DNA of 39,451 nt from Mesorhizobium tamadayense. GTDB lineage: Bacteria > Pseudomonadota > Alphaproteobacteria > Rhizobiales > Rhizobiaceae. Each line of letters begins with the position of its first letter. Within the stretch, counting starts at the first letter, position 1. Made by a program: the position numbers and the translations under genes. The notes under the pieces were generated by a model. The model did not search any database and was not told the DNA's origin. It saw only the letters and a list, made by a program, of their open reading frames with translations. The DNA lies in NCBI RefSeq assembly GCF_003863365.1, contig NZ_RQXT01000061.1, positions 1-39,451 on the forward strand, given 5' to 3'. Below, one piece after another: positions 26,307-34,240 of the stretch.

Positions 26307-26995
26307 TTGAGCAAGAGCCGTGCGACGCTCGCGGTGCTGATCGCCGGCTTGCCCAGTCGTGCAGCGTCAACGTTTCGCATCTGGCCGTGCACCTTTGCGT
26401 CCGGCGCAGCATACCTCGAAGTATCGGCGGTTGCAGCGCTTCTTCCAGTTCGTCCAGCTCGACCACGCCGTGGCGGCACGGCTGGTGGTGCAGATGCTCA
26501 ATCTGGAGCGACCAAAATATCTGGCGTTCGATCGTATCAACTGGAAGCTCGGATCGCGCGACATCAACATACTGGCCATCGTCACCCGTCGCTTCCGGTG
26601 CGGCTGCTGTTCAACCTGCTGCCGCATCAGGGCAATTCCGACATCGGCTGCCGCATTGCTGATGCGCCGCTACCTCCGCCTGCTTCCTGCTGCCTCCATC
26701 CGCTGCCTGCTCGCCGACGTGAGTTCATTGGGGCCGAAATGGATGATTTCCTCAACCAAAACAATGCCCCCTTTGTTACCCGCGTGAAGGTCGACATGAC
26801 CGTCACCCTCGAGGATGGTCATGCATGGTTGCTCGCCACCCTCGTGCGACGTAGGCGGGCCCGATGCTCAACCCTGGTCGGGCACATCAACAGCGCGGCA
26901 GGCACCCCGCGCGAATCGCGGTCAGCCCGCCGAAGGCGAGGCCGAATCTTAGTGGTCATGCCGCCCTTGGGGCGGCCTATCGCTTGGCTCTGAGT
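26307..26995 (+). pseudogene. degenerate IS4-family transposase
   Basis: Pieces of one protein appear in different plus-strand frames: LNLERPKYLAFDRINWKLGS and RDINILAIVTRRFR (with the first Asp, 26500-26600), LLFNLLPHQGNSDIGCRI (26605-26660), and EFIGAEMDDFLNQNNAPFVT and RVKVDMTVTLEDGHAW (26720-26830). These match the DDE region of IS4-group transposases (TNWKFG-type and REF-type motifs). Several frameshifts separate the parts and no terminal repeats were found. A clearly dead remnant. Confidence 0.65.
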
Positions 26996-27004
26996 CCCTC
27001 TTTT

Positions 27005-27160
27005 GCGCGGCGGCGGCACGCCGCATTAAACTCAGTCAGCCGGCCATGAGTGCAGCCGTCGCCCGGCTGCGCTACTGTTCGGCGATATTTTACGACAAAC
27101 GGCCGCTAACGTTTCCTAACCGCATTGCGGCAACACTTACCCCCCGCAGTCCGAGGCGGT
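27005..27160 (+). pseudogene. internal fragment of a third nodD
   Basis: The DNA encodes AARRIN, LSQPAMSAAVARLR, almost identical to residues 20-45 of NodD1/NodD2 at DNA level, then degenerates through a stretch that still resembles the region up to the ACTTGCCCCCGCAGTCCG part of nodD. The 5' end is cut next to the IS4-type remnant. Not functional. Confidence 0.8.
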
Positions 27161-27349
27161 GCGACCTTTCGCGTGATTCCTACAACATGGTAGCCATCTT
27201 ACGCACAATCTCGGCCGCGACCACCGGTGATTTTTTGGCCATAGCCGGCCGGCGGCCCTGATGCTGAATGACTCCCAGATCATGTGGCGGATACTGTGGC
27301 TGCGGAGGTCGCGATCGCCTCAGAACAGGCAGGTTCCGGCCATCCGTGC

Positions 27350-28087
27350 TCAAATCATCGCCATACCGCCGTTGACATGGATGGTCTGGCCGGTGACGTA
27401 GGCTGCCTCATTGGAAGCAAGGTAGGCGACGGCAGGGGCGACTTCGGCGCAGGTGCCCATGCGCCTTGTCGGGATCGCCGCCATGATCGTCTCCTTCTGC
27501 TTGTCGTTGAGCTTGTCGGTCATCGCCGATTCGATAAAGCCTGGAGCGACGCAGTTGACGGTGATGTTGCGGGTGGCGATCTCCTGCGCCAGCGACTTGG
27601 AAAAGCCGATCATACCGGCCTTGGAGGCTGAGTAGTTGGTCTGGCCCGAATTACCGGTGATACCGGAGACGGAAGTGATGTTGATGATGCGGCCATGCCG
27701 GCGCCGCACCATCGGATGGGTAAGCTCGCGGGTCAGCCAGAACACGGCGGTCAAATTGACCTCGAGCACGCTATCCCAGTCGGCATCAGCCATGCGCACG
27801 AACAACCCGTCCTTGGTGATGCCGGCATTGTTGACGAGAATGTCGACGCCCTCGAGGTCGGCCTCCGCCTTCTGGCCGAGCGCCTTGACCTCGTCGCGGT
27901 CGGACAGATTGGCCGGAAACAGTTTGACCCGGTCGCCGAGCTCGGCAGCCAGCGTCTCCAGCTTCTCGACGCGCGTGCCGTGCAGGCCGACGATGGCGCC
28001 TTGCGCATGCAATACCCTGGCGATCGCCTCGCCGATGCCTCCCGATGCGCCGGTGACGAGCGCCTTGCGACCGGTCAATTCAAACAT
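27350..28087 (-). CDS. nodG: 3-oxoacyl-ACP reductase NodG/FabG
   Basis: A 245-residue short-chain dehydrogenase that reduces 3-oxoacyl-ACP with NADPH. It has the cofactor motif TGASGGIG, NNAGITKDG, and the catalytic Ser plus Tyr-x3-Lys in SGITGNSGQTNYSASKAGM. Very close to housekeeping FabG in character and clearly GC-richer than nodE and nodF. It is the last gene of the nodA2-nodF-nodE-nodG series, about 330 bases after nodE. AGGA precedes the ATG. It likely serves, with NodF and NodE, in making the special acyl chain; housekeeping FabG could replace it. Confidence 0.88.
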   Translation of the reverse strand: MFELTGRKALVTGASGGIGEAIARVLHAQGAIVGLHGTRVEKLETLAAELGDRVKLFPANLSDRDEVKALGQKAEADLEGVDILVNNAGITKDGLFVRMADADWDSVLEVNLTAVFWLTRELTHPMVRRRHGRIINITSVSGITGNSGQTNYSASKAGMIGFSKSLAQEIATRNITVNCVAPGFIESAMTDKLNDKQKETIMAAIPTRRMGTCAEVAPAVAYLASNEAAYVTGQTIHVNGGMAMI

Positions 28088-28414
28088 TTCTTATCCTTTC
28101 TCAAATGCTGCAGGCAGGTGAATTCACCTTTAAGTACGGCCGAGCCAGAAGTCCTCGGCTTCGATGGTAGCTTCCTCGCCGCTCCTGATCCGCGCCAAGA
28201 TCTCGGCTGCGCGCTATAATCGTCTATGCAGCCCAACCGCGTTGGATGAGCTCGTGCACCCAATTGGCCGCGGCGGTCAGGGCCACGATAAACCCGGCAC
28301 GGCTCGACCGACCTGATCACTGGACTGATACTTGCTGGCTATCCCAGTGCTTGCACTAGGACATGCAGCCTTCAGCCTACGGAAGGACTTTGCAGGAGGC
28401 ATGTCGTAGGGCTA
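28088..28414. other. nodE-nodG gap with gene scraps
   Basis: No intact gene. On the minus strand 28133-28213 reads AAEILARIRSGEEATIEAED then FWLGRT and a stop, like the tail of a small protein whose 5' end is missing (a TAG stands directly before). At 28365-28380 is the 16-base repeat GCAGCCTTCAGCCTAC, shared with 14871-14886. Confidence 0.4.
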
Positions 28415-29623
28415 CTACACCTGTTTGAATGCTAGAACTGCGTTCATGCCGCCCATAGCAAACGCGTTGCTCATGGCCACACGCACCTTACGCTCGCGCG
28501 GCACGTTGGGCGTGACGTCGAGATCGCAATCGGGGTCTGGCTCGCGATAGTTGGCGGTCGGCGGTACAACGCCCTCTTGGATCGCCATCACACAGGCGAT
28601 CATTTCAAGCGCACTCGCTGCACCGAGGCAATGCGCGTGGGTGGACTTGGTGGAAGAGACGGACATCGAATAAGCATGGTCCCCGAAGACGCGCCTGATC
28701 GCCGCCGTTTCCATTTGATCGTTAGCCTTGGTGCCGGTGCCATGCGCGTTCAGGTACTCCACGTCCTCGGGATTCAGCCCCGCATCGGCAAGGCAGGCGC
28801 GCATCGCCGCCTCCGGCCCGTGGACCGCCGGTGCGGCGATGTGGAAAGCATCGGCAGACAGGCCGACGCCGGCGACCTCGGCAAGAATCGTTGCACCGCG
28901 GGCAGCAGCATGATCATAGCTTTCCAGCACGGCCATGCCCGCACCCTCGCCTAGCACTAAGCCCTTCCGGTCGGCGGAGAAGGGCCGGCAAGTATCCGGA
29001 GCGAGTACGCGCATTACTTCCCATGCCTTCACCACAATGAATACGAACGGCGCGTCGCTGCCTCCCGCAAGCATCACGTCGGCCCGGCCGGACCTGATCT
29101 GGTCTACCGCCGAGGCGATCGCATGATTGGCCGATGCACAGGCGGAGGTGACGCCGAAGACCGGCCCGCGCAGGCCGAGGCTCATGCTGACATGGCAGGC
29201 AGCCGCGCTTGGCATCGCCTTCACTCCAGTGAACAGATCAATGCGGGTCGCGGAGCCCAAAAGGAGGGCGCGATAGGCTTTTTCGGTCGCGTCATAGCCG
29301 CCGAAGCCGACGCCCACTGTCGCTCCGAAACGATGGGCATTGCCTTCATCACAGGAAAGTCCGGCCTGTAGCATGGCTTCGCGCGCTGCAACCACGGCAA
29401 GCAGGCTGAAGCGGTCCATGGAGAGGAGCTGCCTGCGATCGACGTCGTGCTCAGGCAGCTTCTTGATCTCGGCGCCGATTGTCCCCTCCAGCCCATGAAG
29501 CAGTGGATTGACAATCGGACCGATGGCCGATCGGCCCTCGCGCATGCCTGTCCAGATGGAGGCGGCATCGGTGCCCAGTCCGCACAGCCCGCCCAGTCCG
29601 GTGATGACGACGCGACGATCCAT
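28415..29623 (-). CDS. nodE: beta-ketoacyl-ACP synthase NodE
   Basis: A 402-residue KAS II-type condensing enzyme that extends the acyl chain on NodF toward host-specific, often multiply unsaturated, chains. Catalytic Cys is in VTSACASAN, and the two His residues in NAHGTGTKAN and KSTHAHCLGAAS. The C-terminal AMSNAFAMGGMNAVLAF is complete. Its ATG follows directly on the nodF stop (TGA ATG). The acyl specificity cannot be read from the sequence. GC is moderate like the other nod genes. Confidence 0.94.
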   Translation of the reverse strand: MDRRVVITGLGGLCGLGTDAASIWTGMREGRSAIGPIVNPLLHGLEGTIGAEIKKLPEHDVDRRQLLSMDRFSLLAVVAAREAMLQAGLSCDEGNAHRFGATVGVGFGGYDATEKAYRALLLGSATRIDLFTGVKAMPSAAACHVSMSLGLRGPVFGVTSACASANHAIASAVDQIRSGRADVMLAGGSDAPFVFIVVKAWEVMRVLAPDTCRPFSADRKGLVLGEGAGMAVLESYDHAAARGATILAEVAGVGLSADAFHIAAPAVHGPEAAMRACLADAGLNPEDVEYLNAHGTGTKANDQMETAAIRRVFGDHAYSMSVSSTKSTHAHCLGAASALEMIACVMAIQEGVVPPTANYREPDPDCDLDVTPNVPRERKVRVAMSNAFAMGGMNAVLAFKQV

Positions 29624-29905
29624 TCAAGCCGCCTTACTGAGCAAGCCGCGCATGGCTTCAACCATGTCGCCGACTGTTTGGAGATCAGACCACGCCTCGG
29701 CCGTGTTCATTTCGAGCTTGATGTCGTAGGCCTGCTCCAGATCCCAGAGTACGTCCGCTAATCCCAGTGAATCGATGCCGAGCCCAGTCAGTTCCGTCGC
29801 AGTCGTTATTTCGCCGGCGAATGGTGCAGTCGTTTCCTCGGCACCCTGCGATTCGATGCGTTTCTTTATTATCTCAATGATTTCCGTTGCGAGTTGATCA
29901 GCCAT
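29624..29905 (-). CDS. nodF: acyl carrier protein NodF
   Basis: A 93-residue specialised acyl carrier protein. The phosphopantetheine attachment serine is in LGIDSLGLADVLWDLE (about residues 42-57), preceded by a typical helix I (MADQLATEIIEIIKKRIES). It carries the acyl chain during elongation by NodE. It heads nodFE, and the nodB remnant and nodA2 lie just upstream on the same strand, so it should be expressed from the nod box at 30914-30960. Confidence 0.93.
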   Translation of the reverse strand: MADQLATEIIEIIKKRIESQGAEETTAPFAGEITTATELTGLGIDSLGLADVLWDLEQAYDIKLEMNTAEAWSDLQTVGDMVEAMRGLLSKAA

Positions 29906-30039
29906 TTTTGTTTCTTTCTATTTCAGCCTGTTTTGACGTGGACGCGACTCAACTCCTTGCGTCGCGTCCACGCCGCGAAAATTAGCCATTAAGCTTGTGC
30001 AGCTGACAACGTCTCGTCCTCATAAGAGCCGGATGAGTT

Positions 30040-30225
30040 CCGACCAGTCTGCGGCGTAGGCTCCAATGACGAGGAACGTCGCTGGCACCTGATTTTGCGC
30101 GAGCACGTCAATGATCTGCGGTATGAAAAGCGGATTGGCACCCTTGTCGAAGCCAGACAGACGCTGTGCTCTTCGGTGTCGCCCACGCAGCCACCCGGGA
30201 CAGATATGTAGCCCCGGAGTTTCAT
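30040..30225 (-). pseudogene. nodB: 5' remnant of a second nodB
   Basis: It begins with an ATG overlapping the nodA2 stop, exactly as nodB does after nodA. The frame first reads MKLRGYISVPGGCVGDTEEH, then shifts; in the other frame ANPLFIPQIIDVLAQNQ and VPATFLVIGAYAADW match residues 30-59 of NodB. The TFDDGP motif is disrupted and everything after about residue 60 is gone. It shows that the nodA2 module once continued with nodB and that nodF was joined later. Confidence 0.88.
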
Positions 30226-30812
30226 AGCTCCGGACCGTTACGGTCGATCAGGGTGCCGGAGGGCCACTCGTCCATCGAGCGTCCAATCGGCGAAACCAAG
30301 ATGAGCACATCCTCCAGGCGCGTGGGCGGCAGATCGAGATACACTCCTGGGCGGGTCGACCGTACGCGAACGCCCGTTAACATGGTCGTCCGGCCATCTC
30401 TGCAGAACCTCTCGACATGGTTCCGCATCGCGTGCCGAACCGTGCCGAAAGCGAATGGAACTCCAAGCTGCTGCAGCACTGGGTAGACAGCGCGCATTGA
30501 AAAGCTGATCCCCAATCTCTCAAGATCCTGACGCACCCCGTACAAGCCCAGTTCGGCCACTAACAGATCGACCTCGCCAACCTTGATGAAGCGGCGTAGT
30601 ATGCCGATGTGTGCTGCTACACCATGCGCGTCCCTGGCGATTAGGCGGAGTTCCGGCCTCGCGCCAGCCCAGCTGCGGCCGCCTTCGAATGGCTTTGCGT
30701 TGAAGGCGCCAGTCCTTCCATAGGTGTTTCGGAAGAACTCGGAGAGGTCGGCCTGGTCGGCCGATCGCAGGTCATTTTCCCAGCATAACCTCCATTGCAC
30801 GGCAGAGCGCAT
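30222..30812 (-). CDS. nodA2: N-acyltransferase NodA (copy 2)
   Basis: A complete 196-residue second NodA. It has all family landmarks (RFIKVGEVDLLVAELGLYGV, PFAFGTVRHAMRNHVERFCR, YLDLPPTRLEDVLILVSPIG) but differs from copy 1 chiefly in residues 1-60 and at scattered sites, and contains insertions such as the Arg-Leu in DLERLGIS. Being first in an operon with nodF, nodE and nodG, it may prefer the acyl chains they make; that is inference. GGAG precedes the ATG. The nod box ends about 100 bases upstream. Confidence 0.95.
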   Translation of the reverse strand: MRSAVQWRLCWENDLRSADQADLSEFFRNTYGRTGAFNAKPFEGGRSWAGARPELRLIARDAHGVAAHIGILRRFIKVGEVDLLVAELGLYGVRQDLERLGISFSMRAVYPVLQQLGVPFAFGTVRHAMRNHVERFCRDGRTTMLTGVRVRSTRPGVYLDLPPTRLEDVLILVSPIGRSMDEWPSGTLIDRNGPEL

Positions 30813-30913
30813 GGAAGAATTTCTCCTTTCGGGCTGTCCTTAAGACGCCTATCACGGCATAGAGGCGGCGGTGATCGGTGCGCCAGGTATTTTGTCCATG
30901 CAAGATTTCTGAA

Positions 30914-30960
30914 CAATGATAAAATCGTTAGTTTCGATAGAAGGTATCCACTCTATGGAT
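30914..30960 (-). promoter_or_regulatory. nod box of the nodA2-nodFEG operon
   Basis: Read on the minus strand: ATCCATAGAGTGGATA, then ATCGAAACTAACGATTTTAT and CATTG. It faces nodA2 and ends 10 bases before the start of nodD2. The right-hand part departs more from consensus (ATTTTATCATT for ATTTTACCAAT) than in the nodA1 box, so activity may differ. Confidence 0.88.
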
Positions 30961-30970
30961 AGCTGCAGAC

Positions 30971-31888
30971 ATGCGTTTCAAGGGGCTTGATCTAAACCTC
31001 CTCGTCGTGCTGGACGCATTGCTGGCGGAGCGCAGTCTCTCGGCGGCAGCACGCCGCATTAACCTCAGTCAGCCCGCGATGAGCGCGGCCGTCGCCCGCC
31101 TGCGCGATTTTTTCGGCGATGAACTATTCAGCATGAGCGGCCGCGAACGTATTCTGACGTCACGTGCGGCAGCACTTGCCCCCGCAGTCCGCAACGCTCT
31201 CTTGCACATCCAGTCCTCGATTATTTCATCGGATCCCTTTGACCCAGCTCAATCCGATCGCCGCTTCAGGATCATTATTTCCGATTTCGCTACGCTCGTT
31301 TTTTTTGAAAAAGTAGTGGAGCGTGTTGCCCGGGAAGCCCCCACCGTCACCTTCGAATTGCTGCCTATCGACGATAGCCCCGATGAGCTCCTCCGGCGCG
31401 CTGACATCGATTTTCTAATTCTTCCGGATTTGTTCACGTCGAGCGCGCATTCAAGCGTGGCCTTGTTCGACGAGAGGCTCGTATGCGTAGGCTGTCCCAC
31501 GAATAAGCAGCTACCACGGCAGCTTACCTTCGAGAGATACATGTCGATGAGACACGTTTCGGTCAGGTTCGGACGTTTGCTGATGCCCTCCGTCGAGGAA
31601 TGGTTCTTGCTTGAGCATGGTCTTAAGAGACGTATCGAGGTCGCCGTGCAAGGCTTCAGCATGATCCCGCCCATGGTGTCCGGCACAGCTCGTATAGCGA
31701 CCATGCCCTTCCGGCTGGTCAAGCATTTCGAAAAAACATTTCCCCTTCAGATTGTCGAACTTCCGCTGCCGCTTCCCGCTTTCACCGAAGCCGCCCAATG
31801 GCCGGCTCTCCACAATAGCGATCCGGCAAGCATTTGGATGCGGGAGATAATGATACAGGAGGCATCTCGGATGGCTGCTCCGATGTGA
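30971..31888 (+). CDS. nodD2: LysR-type regulator NodD (copy 2)
   Basis: A 305-residue NodD, very similar to copy 1 throughout (first 45 residues nearly identical: RFKGLDLNLLVVLDALLAER, LSAAARRINLSQPAMSAAVA). Differences cluster in the effector domain around residues 145-160 (FLILPDLFTSSAHSSVAL against FLIIPDVAMSNSHPRVAL in copy 1), which may change inducer response. It ends at TGA after RMAAPM. Divergent from nodA2 over a shared nod box. The 3' end overlaps the convergent isomerase gene by 107 bases. Confidence 0.95.
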   Translation: MRFKGLDLNLLVVLDALLAERSLSAAARRINLSQPAMSAAVARLRDFFGDELFSMSGRERILTSRAAALAPAVRNALLHIQSSIISSDPFDPAQSDRRFRIIISDFATLVFFEKVVERVAREAPTVTFELLPIDDSPDELLRRADIDFLILPDLFTSSAHSSVALFDERLVCVGCPTNKQLPRQLTFERYMSMRHVSVRFGRLLMPSVEEWFLLEHGLKRRIEVAVQGFSMIPPMVSGTARIATMPFRLVKHFEKTFPLQIVELPLPLPAFTEAAQWPALHNSDPASIWMREIMIQEASRMAAPM

Positions 31889-32726
31889 CACCAGGGGAGG
31901 CTCCAGGCGCACTTACATTTACTACCCCTGCCACCAGCTGCTCTCGCGTCAACAGCCGGCGCTGGATGAAGTGAACGCTGGCGGTAAGTGCACCTGCGAG
32001 ATCGTCCAATGTGCGGACTTCCTCGACCAACTCGAACGAGAAGGGTCCCGCGTAGCCGCCATCAAGCAGCGCCCGGATCTGGCTGCCATTGTCGGATCCT
32101 CCAAGGAAGCGATCCGGATAAATCCAGAAGGTCGGGTCGTTCACGCATGAAATGTGTACGAGACCGGTTAGCTCGCAGGAGAAGAACGTCTCCCCGGCGA
32201 GGGTGTGGTGGAACGTGTCGTGCACGAGGCGAAAGACGGATTGGCCATCAACCGCGGCAATGGCCTTAGCCGCTTCCTTCTTCGATCGAAGCGAGCAGGT
32301 CTGGAAGCTCAGCGGCTCGATAAGACCGATCAAACCGCGCGACTCGAGGATCGGCTTGAGCGCGCTCAAGGCGACGGGCAAATTCCCGTGGCGCTCGGCG
32401 ATCGCCGGCCACGAGCCGTCATTGACCGGCACAAGCACGAGCGCCGTCGCCCCGCAGTCAGCCGCATAATCGACGAGCTTGATCGCCTCGGCCTTGCGCG
32501 CGTGGGTCCACTCATTGAAGCGCTGCAAGGTGTTGACAGAGATAATCGTGACGCCCGCATCAGCGGCGGCAGACCGGACACGCGCAGCTGGCACGCTAGG
32601 TGCAAAAGAATTGCTGAGAAGAACGTCGGTCACACCATGGTCGCGGGCAAGCGCGAAAAATGCCTGAACATCAAGTCGGGAGCCCACCAAGTGGTCGAGC
32701 GCAAAGCGGGGCGATGCCTGGCGCAT
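31782..32726 (-). CDS. sugar phosphate isomerase/epimerase (TIM barrel), 3' end altered
   Basis: A 314-residue AP-endonuclease-2 family TIM barrel of the IolE/IolI/hydroxypyruvate-isomerase kind. Likely metal ligands are the Glu of LIEPLSFQTC, Asp and His of RLVHDTFHHT, and the Glu of PFSFELVEEV. The barrel ends near LTASVHFIQRRLL (residue about 270); the remaining 40 residues are read antisense through the end of nodD2, so the original stop was probably lost in a rearrangement. A palindromic operator lies upstream at 32861-32878 beside the stop of the LacI-type gene. A broken copy of its promoter and 5' part lies upstream of nifA. Substrate unknown; an inositol- or sugar-derived compound in the nodule is plausible. 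Confidence 0.8.
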   Translation of the reverse strand: MRQASPRFALDHLVGSRLDVQAFFALARDHGVTDVLLSNSFAPSVPAARVRSAAADAGVTIISVNTLQRFNEWTHARKAEAIKLVDYAADCGATALVLVPVNDGSWPAIAERHGNLPVALSALKPILESRGLIGLIEPLSFQTCSLRSKKEAAKAIAAVDGQSVFRLVHDTFHHTLAGETFFSCELTGLVHISCVNDPTFWIYPDRFLGGSDNGSQIRALLDGGYAGPFSFELVEEVRTLDDLAGALTASVHFIQRRLLTREQLVAGVVNVSAPGASPGVTSEQPSEMPPVSLSPASKCLPDRYCGEPAIGRLR

Positions 32727-32860
32727 GGCTTGGTCTTTTCCTTTCATGAAGCGCGCCCACCTGTTCGGCTTCCGCCGCGTCGCAACTGCTCGTTGATTCA
32801 ACAGACAAGAAGGACAGTCAATCAAACTTTCTTTCATTTTTGCAAGGAAGCTCCGCAGTC

Positions 32861-32878
32861 ATGATAGAATACCATCAA
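32861..32878 (-). promoter_or_regulatory. LacI-type operator upstream of the isomerase gene
   Basis: On the minus strand it reads TGATGGTATTCTATCA, an imperfect palindrome of the size bound by LacI/GalR proteins. Nearly the same sequence stands at 36306-36323 upstream of nifA. It is directly downstream of the stop of the LacI-type gene and 135 bases before the isomerase start. Confidence 0.75.
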
Positions 32879-32881
32879 GAT

Positions 32882-33913
32882 TCATATATTTTCCGGCAGA
32901 TGGATGTCGAACGGCAGAAATGTCTGCCCCGGCGTCTCCACTGTGCCGGTCTCGATGGCCCGCGCCATCAACATCATCAACTCCTGGCAAAGCCGGCGCA
33001 GTGGCGTGGCGACAGCCATCGTGATGATATTATCTGCGAGCGCCGCCCGTGACTCAGGCGTGATTTCATTCACGATCGCGACGAGATCCTGACCTTTACC
33101 CTCTTCCCGCAGCGCAGTGATGGCGCCCTCCATGCCCCCGCCGGCCACATAGAAGCCGACGAGCTCGGGTTCCCGCTGCATGAGATCGAGTGTAGCCTCG
33201 TAGGTGATCTGCCGTTTCTCGAGGTTCACGAGCGGATCGAGCACCTCGAATGTCGGCGCGTTCTCACGGCAATAGGAGCGAAAGCCGATGTCCCGCAGCT
33301 CGTGCCCCTGGAAGCGGTGGCTGCCGACAAACACCGCCACCTTTCCGGGTCGTTTTGCGATCCTGGAAAACATCCAAGCGGCCGTGCGCCCCACCTTGCG
33401 GTTGTTAAGGCCGACATAGCCCTGACGCACCCCGGCCGCGAAGTCGGAAAGCAGTGAGAAAACCGGAATGCCTTTGGACTTGAGCTCCTCAACCGCCGCT
33501 GTAATTTTCGGGTGGTCCGGTGCCACCACGGCAATCGCGTGGCAGCGCGCGCCCAAATCCTTGAGCAGCGCAATCAGGTCGCCCGGCACATTTGACGGCG
33601 CGAATTCGATGAGCGGAATGCCGTGGAAGGACTGGGCCAAACTGACCGATGCTTCGACCTCGCGCGCGAAGTCTTGGTAGAAATGCTGGGCCGGTTTTCT
33701 CAAGATGAAGCCCAGCCGATAGTGCGGCAGGTCCCCCTGCAAGCGCTGCTTGATGAGACCAGCAGCATGATAGCCGATGGCGTGGGCGGCCTCGTGGACC
33801 CGCCGCGCGGTCTCCTCCCGCACCGGATGACGGGCGTTCAGAACGCGATCGACCGTCGCCACGCTGACTCCGGCTTCACGGGCGATATCGGCAATTGTGG
33901 GGCGTTTGGTCAT
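32882..33913 (-). CDS. fixV: LacI/GalR-family regulator, FixV-like
   Basis: A 343-residue LacI-type regulator from the ATG at 33913. Residues 1-50 hold the helix-turn-helix and hinge (TIADIAREAGVSVATVDRVL then VREETARRVHEAAHAIGYHA), followed by a two-lobed periplasmic-binding-like effector domain (RLGFILRKPAQHFYQDF, IAVVAPDHPK, VGLNNRKVGRTAAWM, GFYVAGGGMEGA). The effector should be a sugar or related compound. In M. loti R7A a LacI/GalR-type regulator, FixV, has been reported to activate nifA2; the same family, the neighbourhood of nifA and the shared operator make this the likely orthologue. The frame opens at 34105, but the first 64 residues lack family character. Confidence 0.85.
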   Translation of the reverse strand: MTKRPTIADIAREAGVSVATVDRVLNARHPVREETARRVHEAAHAIGYHAAGLIKQRLQGDLPHYRLGFILRKPAQHFYQDFAREVEASVSLAQSFHGIPLIEFAPSNVPGDLIALLKDLGARCHAIAVVAPDHPKITAAVEELKSKGIPVFSLLSDFAAGVRQGYVGLNNRKVGRTAAWMFSRIAKRPGKVAVFVGSHRFQGHELRDIGFRSYCRENAPTFEVLDPLVNLEKRQITYEATLDLMQREPELVGFYVAGGGMEGAITALREEGKGQDLVAIVNEITPESRAALADNIITMAVATPLRRLCQELMMLMARAIETGTVETPGQTFLPFDIHLPENI

Positions 33914-34240
33914 GGATCCAATTCTGAAAATTCTAACGGCGGCTGACCCTCTGTCATCCAGCGCATCTAGGCGAAGGTCCGCGCAGCAAAGAGAAGACGT
34001 CCGTATGCTCCACGATCGACGGCGTATTCGATGAACAGCAATCCAGGGGTAGATCGGGCGGGTATCGATGTACCTTCTTGTGCGTAGGAGCCAGTGATTT
34101 TGCACTCACCGCATTTTTGTGCTTCTCATTTCATCGACACGCGAAGCGCTGTTTTGGCGCCTGCGCGTCTATTGTTTGGTGCTTGTGACCAGGCCGGCGA
34201 CTTAACAGGTCGCGAAGCTGCGACCTCGGCGCGTGGCTGG
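33914..34240. other. dctA to fixV gap with possible dctA terminator
   Basis: No gene. AGGTCGC (34207-34213) pairs with GCGACCT (34220-34226), 15 bases past the dctA stop; the lack of a T run makes it a weak terminator candidate. I could not pick a convincing fixV promoter. Confidence 0.4.

Noticed and set aside
34207..34226. Rho-independent terminator of dctA
   Set aside because: The stem is perfect but only seven pairs and has no T run, so I list it only as a weak candidate within the gap.
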